A stretch of DNA of 64,000 nucleotides from Spirometra erinaceieuropaei (lineage: Eukaryota > Platyhelminthes > Cestoda > Diphyllobothriidea > Diphyllobothriidae). Both the position numbers and the translations under genes were made by a program. Shown one piece after another: positions 43,813-54,762 of this stretch. The first letter of the stretch is position 1. The number at the start of each line of letters is the position of its first letter. The notes beneath the pieces were generated by a model. The model did no database searches, was not told where the DNA came from, and saw only the letters and a list, made by a program, of their open reading frames with translations. The DNA is taken from NCBI GenBank assembly GCA_902702965.1, contig CACRXP010000147.1:168852-232851 (forward strand). The letters run 5' to 3'.

Positions 43813-45498
43813 TACTTACAGATGGCGTGATTTCTCAGCATTTGTTTAGGGCGCATTTCCTATTCCCTTTCATGAGAGGGGATAAGCAGTGCTATCCAAA
43901 AATAGGGCTGCCTAGACATCCCAGACAACCACTGAGCTCCATTATGGATTAGGGTTTTGCCTAGTGGAGAGCGACTGGAGTTATTCCGGGCCGCCTACGG
44001 GATTGCATGTCGCCCTTTCCGTACGAATTTTGAAATGGAAGAGGGAGGAAGGAGAGGGAAGAAAGCGAGGGGGGTGGGATGGGAATGGGAACATACCTGC
44101 CGAATGTGGAAACACACAATAGCGGGTACCCTCATCTGGTTTAACGCGCCGGCCGAAGCGGTTACAAGGGTGTGGACGCCAAGCAGTGCCTGGCTTCGGC
44201 GAGCCGCAGAGGAGAGTTGAGTGTCAGTTAAGGATCAAGAGAAGCAGCTACCATTTTCATGATATGACCTACCACCCATGCACGGGTTCCTCTAACTGGA
44301 CACCCTCACACCCCATCTACGGGACTCCGTTGCTATGCCACCCCATACCTATCATAGATGGTCGCAGTTGGTGCGGTAATGGTTCGATGACCCACGGCTG
44401 AGTTGTTGACTGCCGCGACTTCATCATCCTGCAATTTGGCTCTCCATAACTGGCGCTGAAAACAGTGGTCGCTCGCGCGCACCCGCGTGACTAATTACTC
44501 TACTCAGAGAAACTATCAGCATTGGATGTGGAGGTGGGAGTTTGTTGTGCCTGTCATTATTAGTGGATTAGGGGTAGGAGAACAATGACCTAGACAGCAC
44601 GCAGCTCACAGTCGTTATATCCTTCGGGAATTTCCGCCTTGTAGAACTTGAAGAGGTAGGGTGGCCCCGCTGGGTGGTTTGTGATTTGAGAATTAACGCC
44701 CTCCCTCCTTGTTACTGCTTTGAGTTCGGCCACCCGTGTCCAAAGTGGTCTTCCGGCAAGCGCTCTCGCATGTCAAGAACGTGTCGGGAGCCGTCAGTCG
44801 CCTTTTCATACTGCTTTGCGTTGGGGTTAGACACAGTCAGGAGGCCATTCCCGTGCGCCATGTAATGAGATCCGAATATCCTTTGCCACGACAGTAAACG
44901 TCTTGAGTAGTTTACCGGCTCTGGTGTAGTTGTTGGCAACGTAACCATCTCGCAGCGCCTATTAAAATGGAAGAGAAATTTGGTTTTTCCTGACTGGATA
45001 AACTGAATTTGTGAAGAGGAATAGTCTGCAAGATGACCACATTTAGGTGTCTCCTTTAGGAGAGGGTGACGCTGAACAGTGTTCAAGACGGAGAAGTGGC
45101 CAAGAAATTTGAGTGTTTATGCACGGGAACCGTTTCTAAGCATATGAGTACAGAATGGACCACGAGAGTAACGGCATCTCAAGTACTGAGTGTGGTTTTG
45201 TATGTAAATTGTAGCGGAGTATGGGAAGCGGAGAATGGACCGAATGCGTAACTCAACGACCGAGCAGGGATGGACAGGAGTGTCTTCGTAGCGGCTAAAT
45301 TATTAATCGTCCACGGTTTCTCAGGCATCATGTCTCTTCAATCACCTTAAAGATCCATCTACCTACCGCCTCCTATCTATCCCCTCACCCCTGATCCGCT
45401 TAGCCCGCTGAACTGCAGGTATGGAGCTGGTCGGAACCGGCATACTTCGTGTCGATTTCTTAACTGCTGATGATGGAGCTTTTTGTTTCACTTCGTAG

Positions 45499-46446
45499 CC
45501 TCCAATAAACAACGTAAACGTCAAACTCCTGCGTACAAGCAGGTTTGTTTGCCCACCAAAGACCCCACCAAGGCGTCAGTTTGACCTCATCGTCGTCTGG
45601 AAATCCGCCGTCTACAACTTCGAGGACCGGGCGCGTATTCGCCAGCATTACCTCAACCTCGACAATCTGACCGACCTCAAGATTGGCATGGTCTTTTCTC
45701 TCGGCTTGCCTCGTCCCAGCGGCGGCGCCCTCCTGCACATGAACGGCTTTGACATTCTCCTGCCCGAGCGCGCAGGTGAGGCGCTGAAGACCTGGGAGGG
45801 CCGAGCTGATGAGGCATTGGAACGTCTGGCCGCTGAGGCCGATCGCTACGGGGATATCATCCTGGGCGACTACCTGGACACCTACCTGAACCTGAGTCTC
45901 AAGATGAGCACCATGTTCCGGTGGGCGAGCAGCTTCTGCCGTCAGCAGACACTCGCCTTCTTCTTCATTGACGATGACTACCTCTTCTACCCCGAGCGTG
46001 TTGAAGCCTACCTGCGTTCAATTGACCCCGACAGACTGCCCACACTGTACAGTGGCCAGCTGCTGCGCAACTACCGGGTCATTCGACCGCATGTGGACCC
46101 CCGGCTGAATAAGTATGCCACCAGTGAGGATGACGTGCCCTGGCCAGTATATCCAGCCTACCTGGCAGGCCAGCACTTCTTCATCGGCCCGCAGGTCCTC
46201 TCCGACCTGGTGGTAGCCATGGCCTACACGCGCTATCACTCCCTCGATGACACCTTCTTGGCCTTTAGCCTGGCTAAACTGCCCTACCAGATGGAGGCAA
46301 TGCCGGCCCTTCTGGTCCGGCCGCATGACTCCTACTCGTGGCTTTACTGGCTGATTGTGAAGCTGGAAGCCTTCTTTAAGTCCTTGGAGGCCGTCTTCAT
46401 GACAAGTCCGGAAACCGTGTTTCTCTTTGACGTCCACACTCTCTGA
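45499..46446 (+). CDS. Beta-1,3-glycosyltransferase (GT31), catalytic exon
   Basis: The exon encodes residues 190-504. GT31 enzymes transfer galactose or GlcNAc from UDP-sugar in beta-1,3 linkage to glycoprotein or glycolipid acceptors in the Golgi lumen. Visible landmarks: FDLIVVWKSAVYNFEDRARI (first conserved strand and the arginine-rich IR motif), SLGLPRPSGG, ADRYGDIILGDYLDTYLNLS (the D-I-x-x-x-D-x-x-D-x-Y-x-N-L motif), FFFIDDDYLFY at about 344-353 (the DDD metal and UDP site), LYSGQLLRN, PWPVYPAYLAGQHFFIG (the YP-x-Y-x-x-G motif) and SLDDTFLAF at about 437-445 (position of the usual ED-V-Y-G motif). All main motifs are present, so the enzyme should be active. It is closest in style to the Brainiac/B3GALT group; the exact sugar is not predictable. 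No AATAAA was found soon after the stop. Confidence 0.92.
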   Translation, partial: PPINNVNVKLLRTSRFVCPPKTPPRRQFDLIVVWKSAVYNFEDRARIRQHYLNLDNLTDLKIGMVFSLGLPRPSGGALLHMNGFDILLPERAGEALKTWEGRADEALERLAAEADRYGDIILGDYLDTYLNLSLKMSTMFRWASSFCRQQTLAFFFIDDDYLFYPERVEAYLRSIDPDRLPTLYSGQLLRNYRVIRPHVDPRLNKYATSEDDVPWPVYPAYLAGQHFFIGPQVLSDLVVAMAYTRYHSLDDTFLAFSLAKLPYQMEAMPALLVRPHDSYSWLYWLIVKLEAFFKSLEAVFMTSPETVFLFDVHTL

Positions 46447-47576
46447 CGCACTCCCTTCTCCTCCTCCTGATCGACAATTCCACTACCCCCCCCCCTACCG
46501 CAAGAGCCGATATCCCTCCACCTGTTCTATATTTTTTATTGCCTTTCTATCCTTGCGTTTTTTATTCTTACTTTTTTTTTACATATGCACACTATGAAGT
46601 CTCCTTTTTACACCAACAAGGTATGTGGATGGCTATTGGAGGATAGCTGTTTGCGTATTCCCTGGCTAGACCTTTTGAAGGACGGTTTCAGGGTGTTTTA
46701 CTCGTCCCGCTAATTGGGCTCTTTCAGGAAAGACCAAATTGAGGGCATGCATGCCCTGCAGGGATACCACAGAATGTTACATACTATGTGCATCTCATTG
46801 CGTGAGTCACGTTTCAGATGTCAGGCCAGGCCTGTTTAGCAGAGCCCTGGATGGACTTGGTAATCCTGCGTGGTTTTCTTTCAGTCGCGGTTGTTCATAA
46901 AACCAGTCTCCTCCATACCCCTTGTTATTTCGCCCCCTCCTGCCGACTCCCCGACTAAGGGACATTCGGTCTCCTCGGAGCCGGGGGGGGGGGGGGGTTC
47001 GAGTTGCAGGAACGGATGACTTCTTTCCCCATCGGAGAGCGTTTCGCGCACTTGGCTGGACTACTCCAACCTCATTCAGCCATTCGTTCGGGTCTTTGTG
47101 CGTTTCTTATATGCACACGCCGCCGAACCGAAGGACTCTCCTTCGCTCGCGTCACCAGCTCACCCTGGGAGGAAGTTGCGTTTTGTGAGTCTCGTTCAGG
47201 GTCCTCTACGGGGGCAATCTGATCACAGCCAGATCCGTGCTGAAATGTGTCTCAGTGCTAAGATGATCCCTGGCACTAGCAGGCGGGACTTTCTGGTTAA
47301 TCGAGGACTCTGGCAACGTGATGGCTGTAAACAGCGCTGCAAATGCCTGGTCGTGTAGTACCTGGCCATTAAAAAACGATAAAACTAGGCTGGGAAGATG
47401 ACTCTGGGAAAAGTTGATGGGCGTCTAGCTGACTGTGCCAAAATTCCTCAAAACCCCCACCGAAGAGCCCCTGCGCCAACAGAAATCTGTTCTGTGAAGT
47501 GAAGTGAACATGTCGCCCCTGCTTCGTCTACATGTCAATGTCACCGGAGTTATCCAACATCAAAGTAAGGCATATT
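46447..47576. other. 3' flank of GT31 and intergenic sequence
   Basis: C- and T-rich just after the stop; a long G-run at 46982-46997. No polyadenylation consensus is obvious. GC-rich overlapping frames at 46922-47358 lack any domain. Confidence 0.45.
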
Positions 47577-47860
47577 CGATTCAGATATGGTTATGCAGCC
47601 CCACCTGAAGTAAACAAACCCCAGCCACCTGTGATACGAGACCGGTCGAAATAGGAGTTTTTGCAGGTGGGGCCGGGGAACGCACAGGCGACGAGGTCAA
47701 GTAATTGTATGCCAAAGAAAATCTATTTGGGAATGTGAGGTTGTACTTTGAGTGGTTGAGAAATTGTTGCCCTAACTCCAACCCCTAACCATAAGCCCTA
47801 ACAGCCTAAGCCCTAATCCCAACCCCTAAACGCAGCCCAACACCGTAACCCTGAAACATC
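47577..47860 (+). mobile_element. Telomere-repeat TIR element, copy 5 (3' end missing)
   Basis: It matches copies 1-3 from the left end (CAGATATGGTTATGCAGCCC) through GGGCCGGGGAACGCACAGGC and CGACGAGGTCAAGTAATTGT to a CCCTAA-variant run at 47768-47850. The right TIR and the duplication are absent or too decayed to see. Confidence 0.75.
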
Positions 47861-48560
47861 CAATGAGAAAGTCAAAGAGGTACCACCGGCATTGGGCCAA
47901 AAAAGGTAGACACGGTAACAAAGAAACAAGGCACAACATCCAGCAACATCATGCCGACGTAATCACACCAAAAATAACTAGTTTCTTCCGATAAACCACG
48001 ACAGTGGTGTGATCGGCGTAGGCCCCGGGTCATACTACTAATTAACCTGTCAGCAGGCGTCGTTAAGGCCCAAAGAGTGCGGTAAAGGCGTATAGTTGTC
48101 GGTGGGTGTGTGAGCAGGAGAGTGGATGTGTAGCAGCCACTCCAGTTCCCCTTTTCTCCGGCTCCGTTTTGTCGAACGATGGCCGCGGCAGCTGTTGACA
48201 CACGGCCACCCCCGCCGGTTAGACCTGAGACACCTCTGGTCCAACCGCAGTGACTCTCGGCTGACCTCACAAACTTTCGCCTCACGCGCGTCGAACGCTC
48301 TGGCTTTATACCCGTGAGGCCTTGTGAGCATGCCCCCCCCCTATTCCTCCCCTAATTTGTCCAATCCCACGACCCCCCCTGCTGACATAGACACGCACAC
48401 TCGCGTAAACACCACACCGCGACTGACACTCTCCGTGAACGGACGCTTATCTCTGTCGCAAGCAAACAGCCAACCTACGACAACCTGCCCTGTGTATAGA
48501 ATAAACTAGTCCTCACTGCTCCCTGACATCTGACATTAGATGAAACGAACTTATTGTGAG
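47861..48560. other. Unassigned sequence, possible LTR
   Basis: A GC-rich stretch with CTTTATACC at 48304 and GAATAAAC at 48498 could be a solo LTR, but no ends or duplications are found. Confidence 0.2.
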
Positions 48561-48639
48561 TGGTTGAATTTGATCTCACATCCTTGACCGCCATAGATGT
48601 GGCCTTATGTGCCTCCAGAACTGACCACGCAATAGATAC

Positions 48640-49000
48640 CCTGACCCAACACGGGGGTCACATCGAATTCGGACATGCACACCCAAAACAAATGCCCTCA
48701 TCCCTGGTGTGGTGGTGTGCCCAGTTGCCGGCTCATGTCCCGCTAAATGGGATCCCTTCCGCCTCCCATTGTAGTTATCGTTGTTGGTTAAAATCCTGGT
48801 TAAGTGTTGTGTACCAGGGGGTGTGGGGTTGCGACTAGGTGTGGGTCCGCTCGTGCCAGCTACCTGCGTCCACTCCCACCTCCGGTCTTCTTGACTATAT
48901 CTTGACACCGGGCCCATATGGGGGGGGGGAGGGGGAGTGCTGTAGATGTTGCGCAAGTCCACCGTCACTATGAGAGGAACCACGCCCAAGTCACATGGCG
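48640..49000 (-). repeat. Dispersed SINE-like repeat (family 2), copy 4
   Basis: The minus strand gives TGACGGTGGACTTGCGCAAC-like sequence (48945-48965), GGGCCCGGTGTCAAG, a GAAGACCGGAGGTGGGAGTG segment and CCCACACCTAGTCGCAACCC, collinear with 36540-36735. A G-run at 48920-48938 interrupts it. Confidence 0.65.
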
Positions 49001-49009
49001 ACCAATAAT

Positions 49010-49100
49010 ATACGTAGGAAGGAGTGCCGGTAAAGACGAGGGAGACTGGAATTTTCACTTCTGGCTTGTTGGCCGTCGTCAGACAGCCATACTCAACTTC
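49010..49100 (+). repeat. SINE body (family 1)
   Basis: GGAGTGCCGGTAAAGACGAG, GAGACTGGAATTTTCACTTC and TTGGCCGTCGTCAGACAGCC align to the arm at 16539-16628. Confidence 0.7.
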
Positions 49101-50599
49101 GGGTCTGGATGACCTGGGATTCTTTGGTTATTGGACGTTGAGTAGACCGGCGATCTCCCATTGAACAAGTGATCCGCTGTCCCGTTGGTTGACTGCGAGG
49201 ACTCTAGACTGAGTCCCAAGGCGAAACCTGATTGGTGGACACCGATCGCTACCGACAGAACAGCGCCCCCCGATCGGGAGCATTATATATCATTGGAAGG
49301 GACGTTCGCCAATCAGGCTACGAGACATGCTCGTCTCGTTGCGCTGGGGAGCCTTTGCAGGCATTCGCATAGTGACAACGACCAAGATGTCAAAAGTGGC
49401 CATCTCGGTATCCCTTACACTTGTAGGTATTCCTTTATGACCAAAACGACACGTCCTGGCTTGTTTGCTAGTTGGACATCAAGACTAATACTCTGCTAGT
49501 TCATTGGTGCTATCTGATTTCCGGATGGGAATTGAACGCCCCCGTTTGTCTTTAAGACCCGTTCCGCAGTCCAACAGACAGTGTTCACTACCCGAAAGGA
49601 TTATTCGCCTGTGCTCAGGATATGACATGAGAGGTGCACTCATGCATGTCTTTGGATTATTGTGTTTGGGCGGTTTTTTGCGGAAAATTTCCCAAGTCAA
49701 AAGTAAAGACAATATATCAAGCCAAGTCGCTGAATGCCACCTCTAAATGGACGTTTAACAGGTGCTCGGTATCTGGAGCACTCCCACTTGTCTGCTACCG
49801 TGCAACTGTCCTCGGATCGATCGCCAGTTAGTTCCGAAGTAGGAAGGTTGGCCAGATCAGACATGGACCTCGTGCATCAGCAAAGCGTGCTCTTCATGTG
49901 GTAGGCGTGCAGAATGGTATGCATACTGAGGCCTACGTTTGACCGACATAATCTCTGTCGAGGAACGCCGCTTCTGCGCTCAAATGCCTCACAACAGGTC
50001 AGATGGTCTAGACACTAACATAGCGATCGGGGGCGGTCATTTGATCAGGATTAATCTACCTGTTGGTAACAACCAGGACAAGATGAACCGGAGGAGGGAG
50101 GTTTCCCCCTCTCCAGGCATACACAGATCTCAACCATGGCTAAGGTGTCTGGATCACAGGCCTGTGCAACGCCACCCTCCTTCTACCTTCAAATCCTCAC
50201 CAAAGGCGAGAACTATCTTTTATTTTTTATGGAACCATGCTGCATCCATTTAGATTCATCCAACCGACAGATTTCAGTGTATAGTTTCACTGAAGCTGTA
50301 AGATTACTGATGTTGACTTTAGTTGGTCCAAATGTGAACGTCCCGACAATAATATCGAATAGGTAGAGACCGTCAGTTCGGTCCTAAGGCGATTCTTGGT
50401 AACCACTGTGTACTTCAAAGCTAAGTAGTGCATGGTTTATCTGAGCTTCAGTTTACGGAATATCTCATTTTAGAACTACCCCAAAATGGCTTCTCGAGTT
50501 ATGGAAAAATTTACGCAAACAAACGTTTATGATAACTAGTTAAACTAATTGTCTGATTACAAGAAGACGAAGGCACGATCACTGTGACGATGGACTTAT
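49101..50599. other. Intergenic sequence
   Basis: I see no gene or named repeat. Frames at 49185-49499 and 49939-50253 lack domains. Confidence 0.45.
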
Positions 50600-50645
50600 T
50601 GACCTTAGCTTTCGAACTCTAACTGGAGTTCATCATCAGAGACTG
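50600..50645 (-). ncRNA. Hammerhead-ribozyme-like motif, 3' end of PLE4
   Basis: On the minus strand CTGATGA (50639-50633) is followed by a single T, a perfect six-base stem (GAACTC/GAGTTC) with loop CAGTTA, and GAAA (50613-50610). Stem III and stem I are not convincing. It lies about 140 bp downstream of the PLE4 endonuclease frame, where such motifs occur in other PLEs. Confidence 0.55.
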
Positions 50646-50775
50646 CTAGAGTGCAGCAACATGTGAACATTTACATCGTTGGGCCGTGAAGGGGGGGGGG
50701 CTACGTCCGTGGCTAGGTCTGGTTTGTGCGGCCTGGCCCAGGATGGTCCCCCGGCGTGGGGACGCCGTTTGTACT

Positions 50776-51420
50776 TCACGGCGATGTGAGCTGCGCCACT
50801 TGGCTGCGTGGGCGGGGTGCGTGATAACACGCAGGCAAATCAATGTGTCTATTGATAGAGTTGGTGTCCGACACACACGCCTCCAACAGCTCTCGCCCCG
50901 TCTTGTTGCCGGCGCGTGTCAATATCCGCGTGTTGGCGAATTCGAACTCATGGCCTTCCTCCAGCGTGCGAGTGGCGACTTGAGATAGTGGGTAGCCTCT
51001 CCGAACGGTCCGATTGTGCTCAAGTATTCGTGAGCTGAGACGTCGTCCTGTTTGGCGTGTGTAGTGGAAAGGACAGTTACGGCACGGGATTTTATAGACT
51101 ACGCCCGACTGCTCACCTGCGTCCAGCCGATCCTTCATTTTCATGATCCTGCCACGCATGGTAGTCGCCGGATGATGAGCGATGCCCACGCCTACCTCTG
51201 ACGCAATGCGTTCTATAGCCTCGGACACATTCTTTATGCACGGTAGGGAGTGCCAAATCGTTGGTGTCACTCTTCCGTTTGTCCTTGGTGGATGTGCGCG
51301 TCTTCTTGTAAACAAGAACCTAGGATGCGCATATTCTCGTCCATTCGTAATTTTCTGATTTCCAAAGTGAAGGAACCTGTGAAAATTCATCGAAGACAGA
51401 AGACACTGTCCTGAATGCAC
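50776..51420 (-). pseudogene. PLE4 GIY-YIG endonuclease fragment, distinct lineage
   Basis: The open frame of 214 codons shows a region after RT (RVTPTIWHSLPCIKNVSEAI, FTRRRAHPP) and the nuclease: GVVYKIPCRNCPFHYTRQTG, then RRLSSRILEHNRTVRRG, EEGHEFEFANTRILTRAGNK, RELLEACVSDTNSINRHIDL. Spacing C-x-x-C after VYKIP, R-x-L...R...EH and GHEF are typical of PLE nucleases. The first residues are less certain because an alternative start was used to open the frame. No RT is seen upstream on this strand, so it is a 5'-truncated insertion. It differs clearly from PLE1-3 and is nearer to the fragments at 23755 and 32330. Confidence 0.85.
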
Positions 51421-51534
51421 GTGGTGTTTCTCCTCCCATGATCAATCAGTGGCGTTCATCGATTGCATGACCTATCTGTTCTTCCCCGGGCCCGGTTCGC
51501 GGACGAGCATAGAGTGTAAGGCATTCGATAGTGG

Positions 51535-51600
51535 AAGATTGCTACTGACAAAAACAGGGAAGACTGACATGGCTATTTTTAACCTATACATCGTCATTAT
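51535..51600 (-). repeat. SINE body fragment (family 1)
   Basis: GCTACTGACAAAAACAGGGA and AGACTGACATGGC resemble the family 1 arm with many changes. Confidence 0.4.
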
Positions 51601-52024
51601 CTGTGCTGTGAATGCCTAATGGTCAGCTCGTTGACCCTGTGAATCTGGTTGAAACCCAAAGCCGTCTCAGTTTGGGATTTGAGGTACATTTGGATGCTGA
51701 GGGCAGACAGACAAAAAATGACAATTCCGCTCTCCTTTGACTTAATTCGTAACACTTTCCGATCTAATCACCTCCGTTCTACCAGCTTTATTGGTGGAAA
51801 TTAGCAAAAGATTGAGCAGAGGAGGACAATCGCGCCCATATTATCTCAGAATATGCATCTGGTAGGATGAGTCCTCCAAATACGAGCACAACACTGGCTA
51901 ATCGAAGGCAGGACCAAAGAACCCTTACATGAAAACGGACCAGTGATTCGGTTGTAACGTGTGGGACTTAAAAGCAATCGATGACAAAGGAATTTGTGTT
52001 TGAATATCAGGTCGTTCAAACTTG
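51601..52024. other. Intergenic sequence
   Basis: Nothing recognisable. Confidence 0.4.
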
Positions 52025-52115
52025 GAGTTGGCACGGCTGGCTGAAAACCTCCGATAAGTTAGAAATGACGATCCTAGTCCCCCGCGTATTTGTCGGTATT
52101 CCCCCCTCCATTATT
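52025..52115 (+). repeat. SINE body fragment (family 1)
   Basis: GGCACGGCTGGCTGA, then TTAGAAATGACGATCCTAGT and TTTGTCGGTATTCCC parallel the right arm of the foldback SINE. Confidence 0.5.
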
Positions 52116-53474
52116 ACTAGTCACCATGCGACTGCCTGCAAGGGTTCTAGACTGAGCTCCATGGCGGAACGGATGAGCATGTCCCGTAAATTGGTGGCTG
52201 AACTGCCTTTCAACGATAGGTCAATAATTTACCCCGAGAAAAACATCTCATGTAACGCGAATGCACGCATCAGGTAAATGTAGAGGTCACTTAAGGGTTA
52301 TTTTGGAGGAAGCTACCGAGTGTACGTCGAGGAGCCCAGTTTGGAGATAGCAAGAGGATGCAATTTCCGCATACATAGGGATTTTTCTTTGTTACTCTCT
52401 CGCTCAAAGTGTCTTGGGGATTTAGGATCGCGTTTTTGACATCCCCGCCAGCAGCTGGAATTTTCACGGTCCGATGTCCTTGGGTGATTTGCTGCCACTT
52501 GTTAAATGATATTCATCTTGATACGGAGGGCCACTACGAATGCACAGAAATCCGGTTACGGTTTCAAGGTCACTTGCCTTTCGTTAAAACGCATATGTGA
52601 AGTCTAGAAACCAAAGTCCAAAGCAGTCTTAAACCCTCCTACTGTTTACTTTTCTGACACTGTTTGGAGTTAACTGCATCACTGGCATACCCATAATATT
52701 GAAACCGAAGTCGTTTGGTGCCGAAAAAAATTTCTATAAATTTTCTTACTCGTTTCGTGGATAAAAGTTTGCTAATTTTCCGCGATATAACGTCTTCAGG
52801 ATTTATAGGATGCCTTCCTCCACTTTTCAACGGGAAAACAGAGAAAACGACGCATGATGGGCATGCAAATTGAATAACAAATAACTTGTTTTACTTAGCA
52901 TCCATAAGGTTAATATTGTCGCGAGCGCTAAGGACAGAACCGTCAATCCCAGACTATGAATATCAGGATATGATCAGAGTTATGAAAGAATTAACAATCA
53001 AAAGTCAAACGACCTGACAATCCAACACATGCCAAGCGCTTCATGTCGTGTTGTGTCCCTTCCATTCAGTTAAATAATCAGTAAGTTCAAGAATGAGGAA
53101 CAGGTAGGGAAAGGCAAGATAGTCTGGCGCCTCGGCACAATATCATGGCAAATGAAAATACATTTTCGAATGAATTTTAGAACCAGTAGGCAAACGCTGC
53201 ACTGCGTTCAGTTTGTCCTTATAAAACAGACAGTCGGGTATCAAAATTGGTTGGAGAATAGTGAAGAAACTCCTTAAAATCTGAATGAGTAAGACACAGT
53301 GAATGTGATTTGATTAGCTCTTAAGGAGAGAAAAAACTGTCGCTCATAGGGACGCAAATATGCGTGTGAGTCAGGACCGCTCTGTCGGTGAGAATGTATA
53401 AGGATACGAAACGTTCCTCGTCAAGGTAGAATCCCTAACTCGGATTAAGCTATTGGCTGCAGATGCGATCATAA
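52116..53474. other. Intergenic sequence
   Basis: I see no gene or repeat family here. Confidence 0.45.
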
Positions 53475-53482
53475 AATTTTTG

Positions 53483-54231
53483 GGTTAGATCGCAGTTGGT
53501 AGCCAGAAATGCGAAGGCGGAGAGCCAGGTCCCTGTCGCACGGGAATGGTGCGAAAGGGGGTTCTATGGGAGAAGTAACTGGAAGGGCTGGAAGAGGAAT
53601 GCCGGAGTTTATGGTAAAAAGTACAGTTGCCGCAGGAAATGTTGGGAAGTATAAAGCAGGTGGAATAGTGGCAGAAATTTAAAACCTACCCTTAACTCTA
53701 AAATCCAACCCTGACCGCAACCGTAAAGCCTAACCCTAAGCCTCAAAATGGAAACGTAGCCAAAATCCTAAAACCCAACGCTAACGCAAAACCTAGCCAT
53801 AACCTTAATCCTAAGCTTGACCCTAAGCCAAAACTTAACCATAACCCTAGCCTTAACGCTAACCCTAAACTTAACCCTGAATTTAACCCTAACCCAAGTC
53901 TTAAGCCTAACCCTAGCCATAACCTTAACCCTAACCCCAACCTTTACCCTAACCCTAACCTTAACCGTAACCCTAACGGGAACATAAACCCTAACCCTAA
54001 CATTGAAACCTGAACCTAAAATGCAAACCCTAATTCTAAAACTTAACCTACGCCTAACTCTAACCCTCACTAAATCCAACAGCCTGACCGAAACGGATGA
54101 CCTGCCTAACTCAGCAAGAGCACACCTACTGATAACAAGTTCCCTAGACGAGGTAAGCAAACCTACTGATAACAAGTACGTACGTCGACAGTATCAACGT
54201 ATAATTTCTGGCTACCAACTGCGATCTTACC
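53483..54231. mobile_element. Long telomere-repeat TIR element A
   Basis: A 749-bp element with TIRs GGTTAGATCGCAGTTGGTAG and, inverted, CTACCAACTGCGATCTTACC; the match extends inward through CCAGAAAT. AATTTTTG (53475-53482) and CATTTTTG (54232-54239) form an 8-bp duplication with one mismatch. About 390 bp of the interior (53690-54080) is a run of CCCTAA variants. The right flank of the run (TACTGATAACAAGT, twice) also occurs in element B. Frames rich in Leu, Gly, Val and Arg across the repeats are artefacts. Confidence 0.88.
53690..54080. repeat. Degenerate telomere-like (CCCTAA)n tract in element A
   Basis: Dozens of units such as CCCTAACCTTAACCGTAACC with point changes in most. The plus strand is C-rich. 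Confidence 0.9.
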
Positions 54232-54762
54232 CATTTTTGAAATGACAACGGATGCAACCGTCAAGCTATTGAGGCAGAATGGACCCACCGCGATCGGTTA
54301 CAGTCCATTCGGAGTCCAGGCGAGGAGGGGACATTAAAGGCTGCAAGGATAATCGAAGCGCGGTGAGATGAGCTCATGCTAGTTCTTTGCTGAATGGTAA
54401 AACTACCAGCAGGTGGTGAAAACAGAGGAATCCGTCGTGATCGTAAACAGACCGTTTGAGGTCAAAACGAAGAGGTGACACTAAAATCAGCGAAAATAAT
54501 CTCTGCGCGGGGCAGGGAGAAGTAATACCAGTGGATTTAACTGCCGATCAAAAACAGGCGGTTACAAAAACCTGAGCGAAGGTTTCCATTTGGACGAATA
54601 AAGCATGTATTGTCTGCCATTAAATCCCAGGACAACCCCTTTAAAAGTCCCGAAGTTGAGTGTTCGGGGACAAAATGGTCATTATCGACTTGACGCCTGC
54701 CTCGGTAACGTACTTTCGTAATTTCGATCTGAATAGTGATAATTTAAGCGAAGACCTAAGTT

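Larger units (their letters stand above)
39030..45498 (+). other. Large repeat-filled intron of the GT31 gene
   Basis: GT at 39030-39031 and AG at 45497-45498 (preceded by TTTTTGTTTCACTTCGT). It contains an ACC array, a SINE, a hybrid TIR element with telomere-like tract, an RTE-like LINE fragment and the 1.8 kb TA-flanked element. Stretches 39040-39700 and 43815-45490 show no recognisable element or gene. Confidence 0.75.

Noticed and set aside
46922..47358. Overlapping GC-rich frames after the GT31 gene
   Set aside because: All three frames are open over similar spans because of base composition; no motif or exon signals.
53743..54175. Minus-strand frames rich in Leu-Gly and Val-Arg
   Set aside because: They are translations of the degenerate telomere-like repeat; a 6-bp unit gives dipeptide patterns in every frame.
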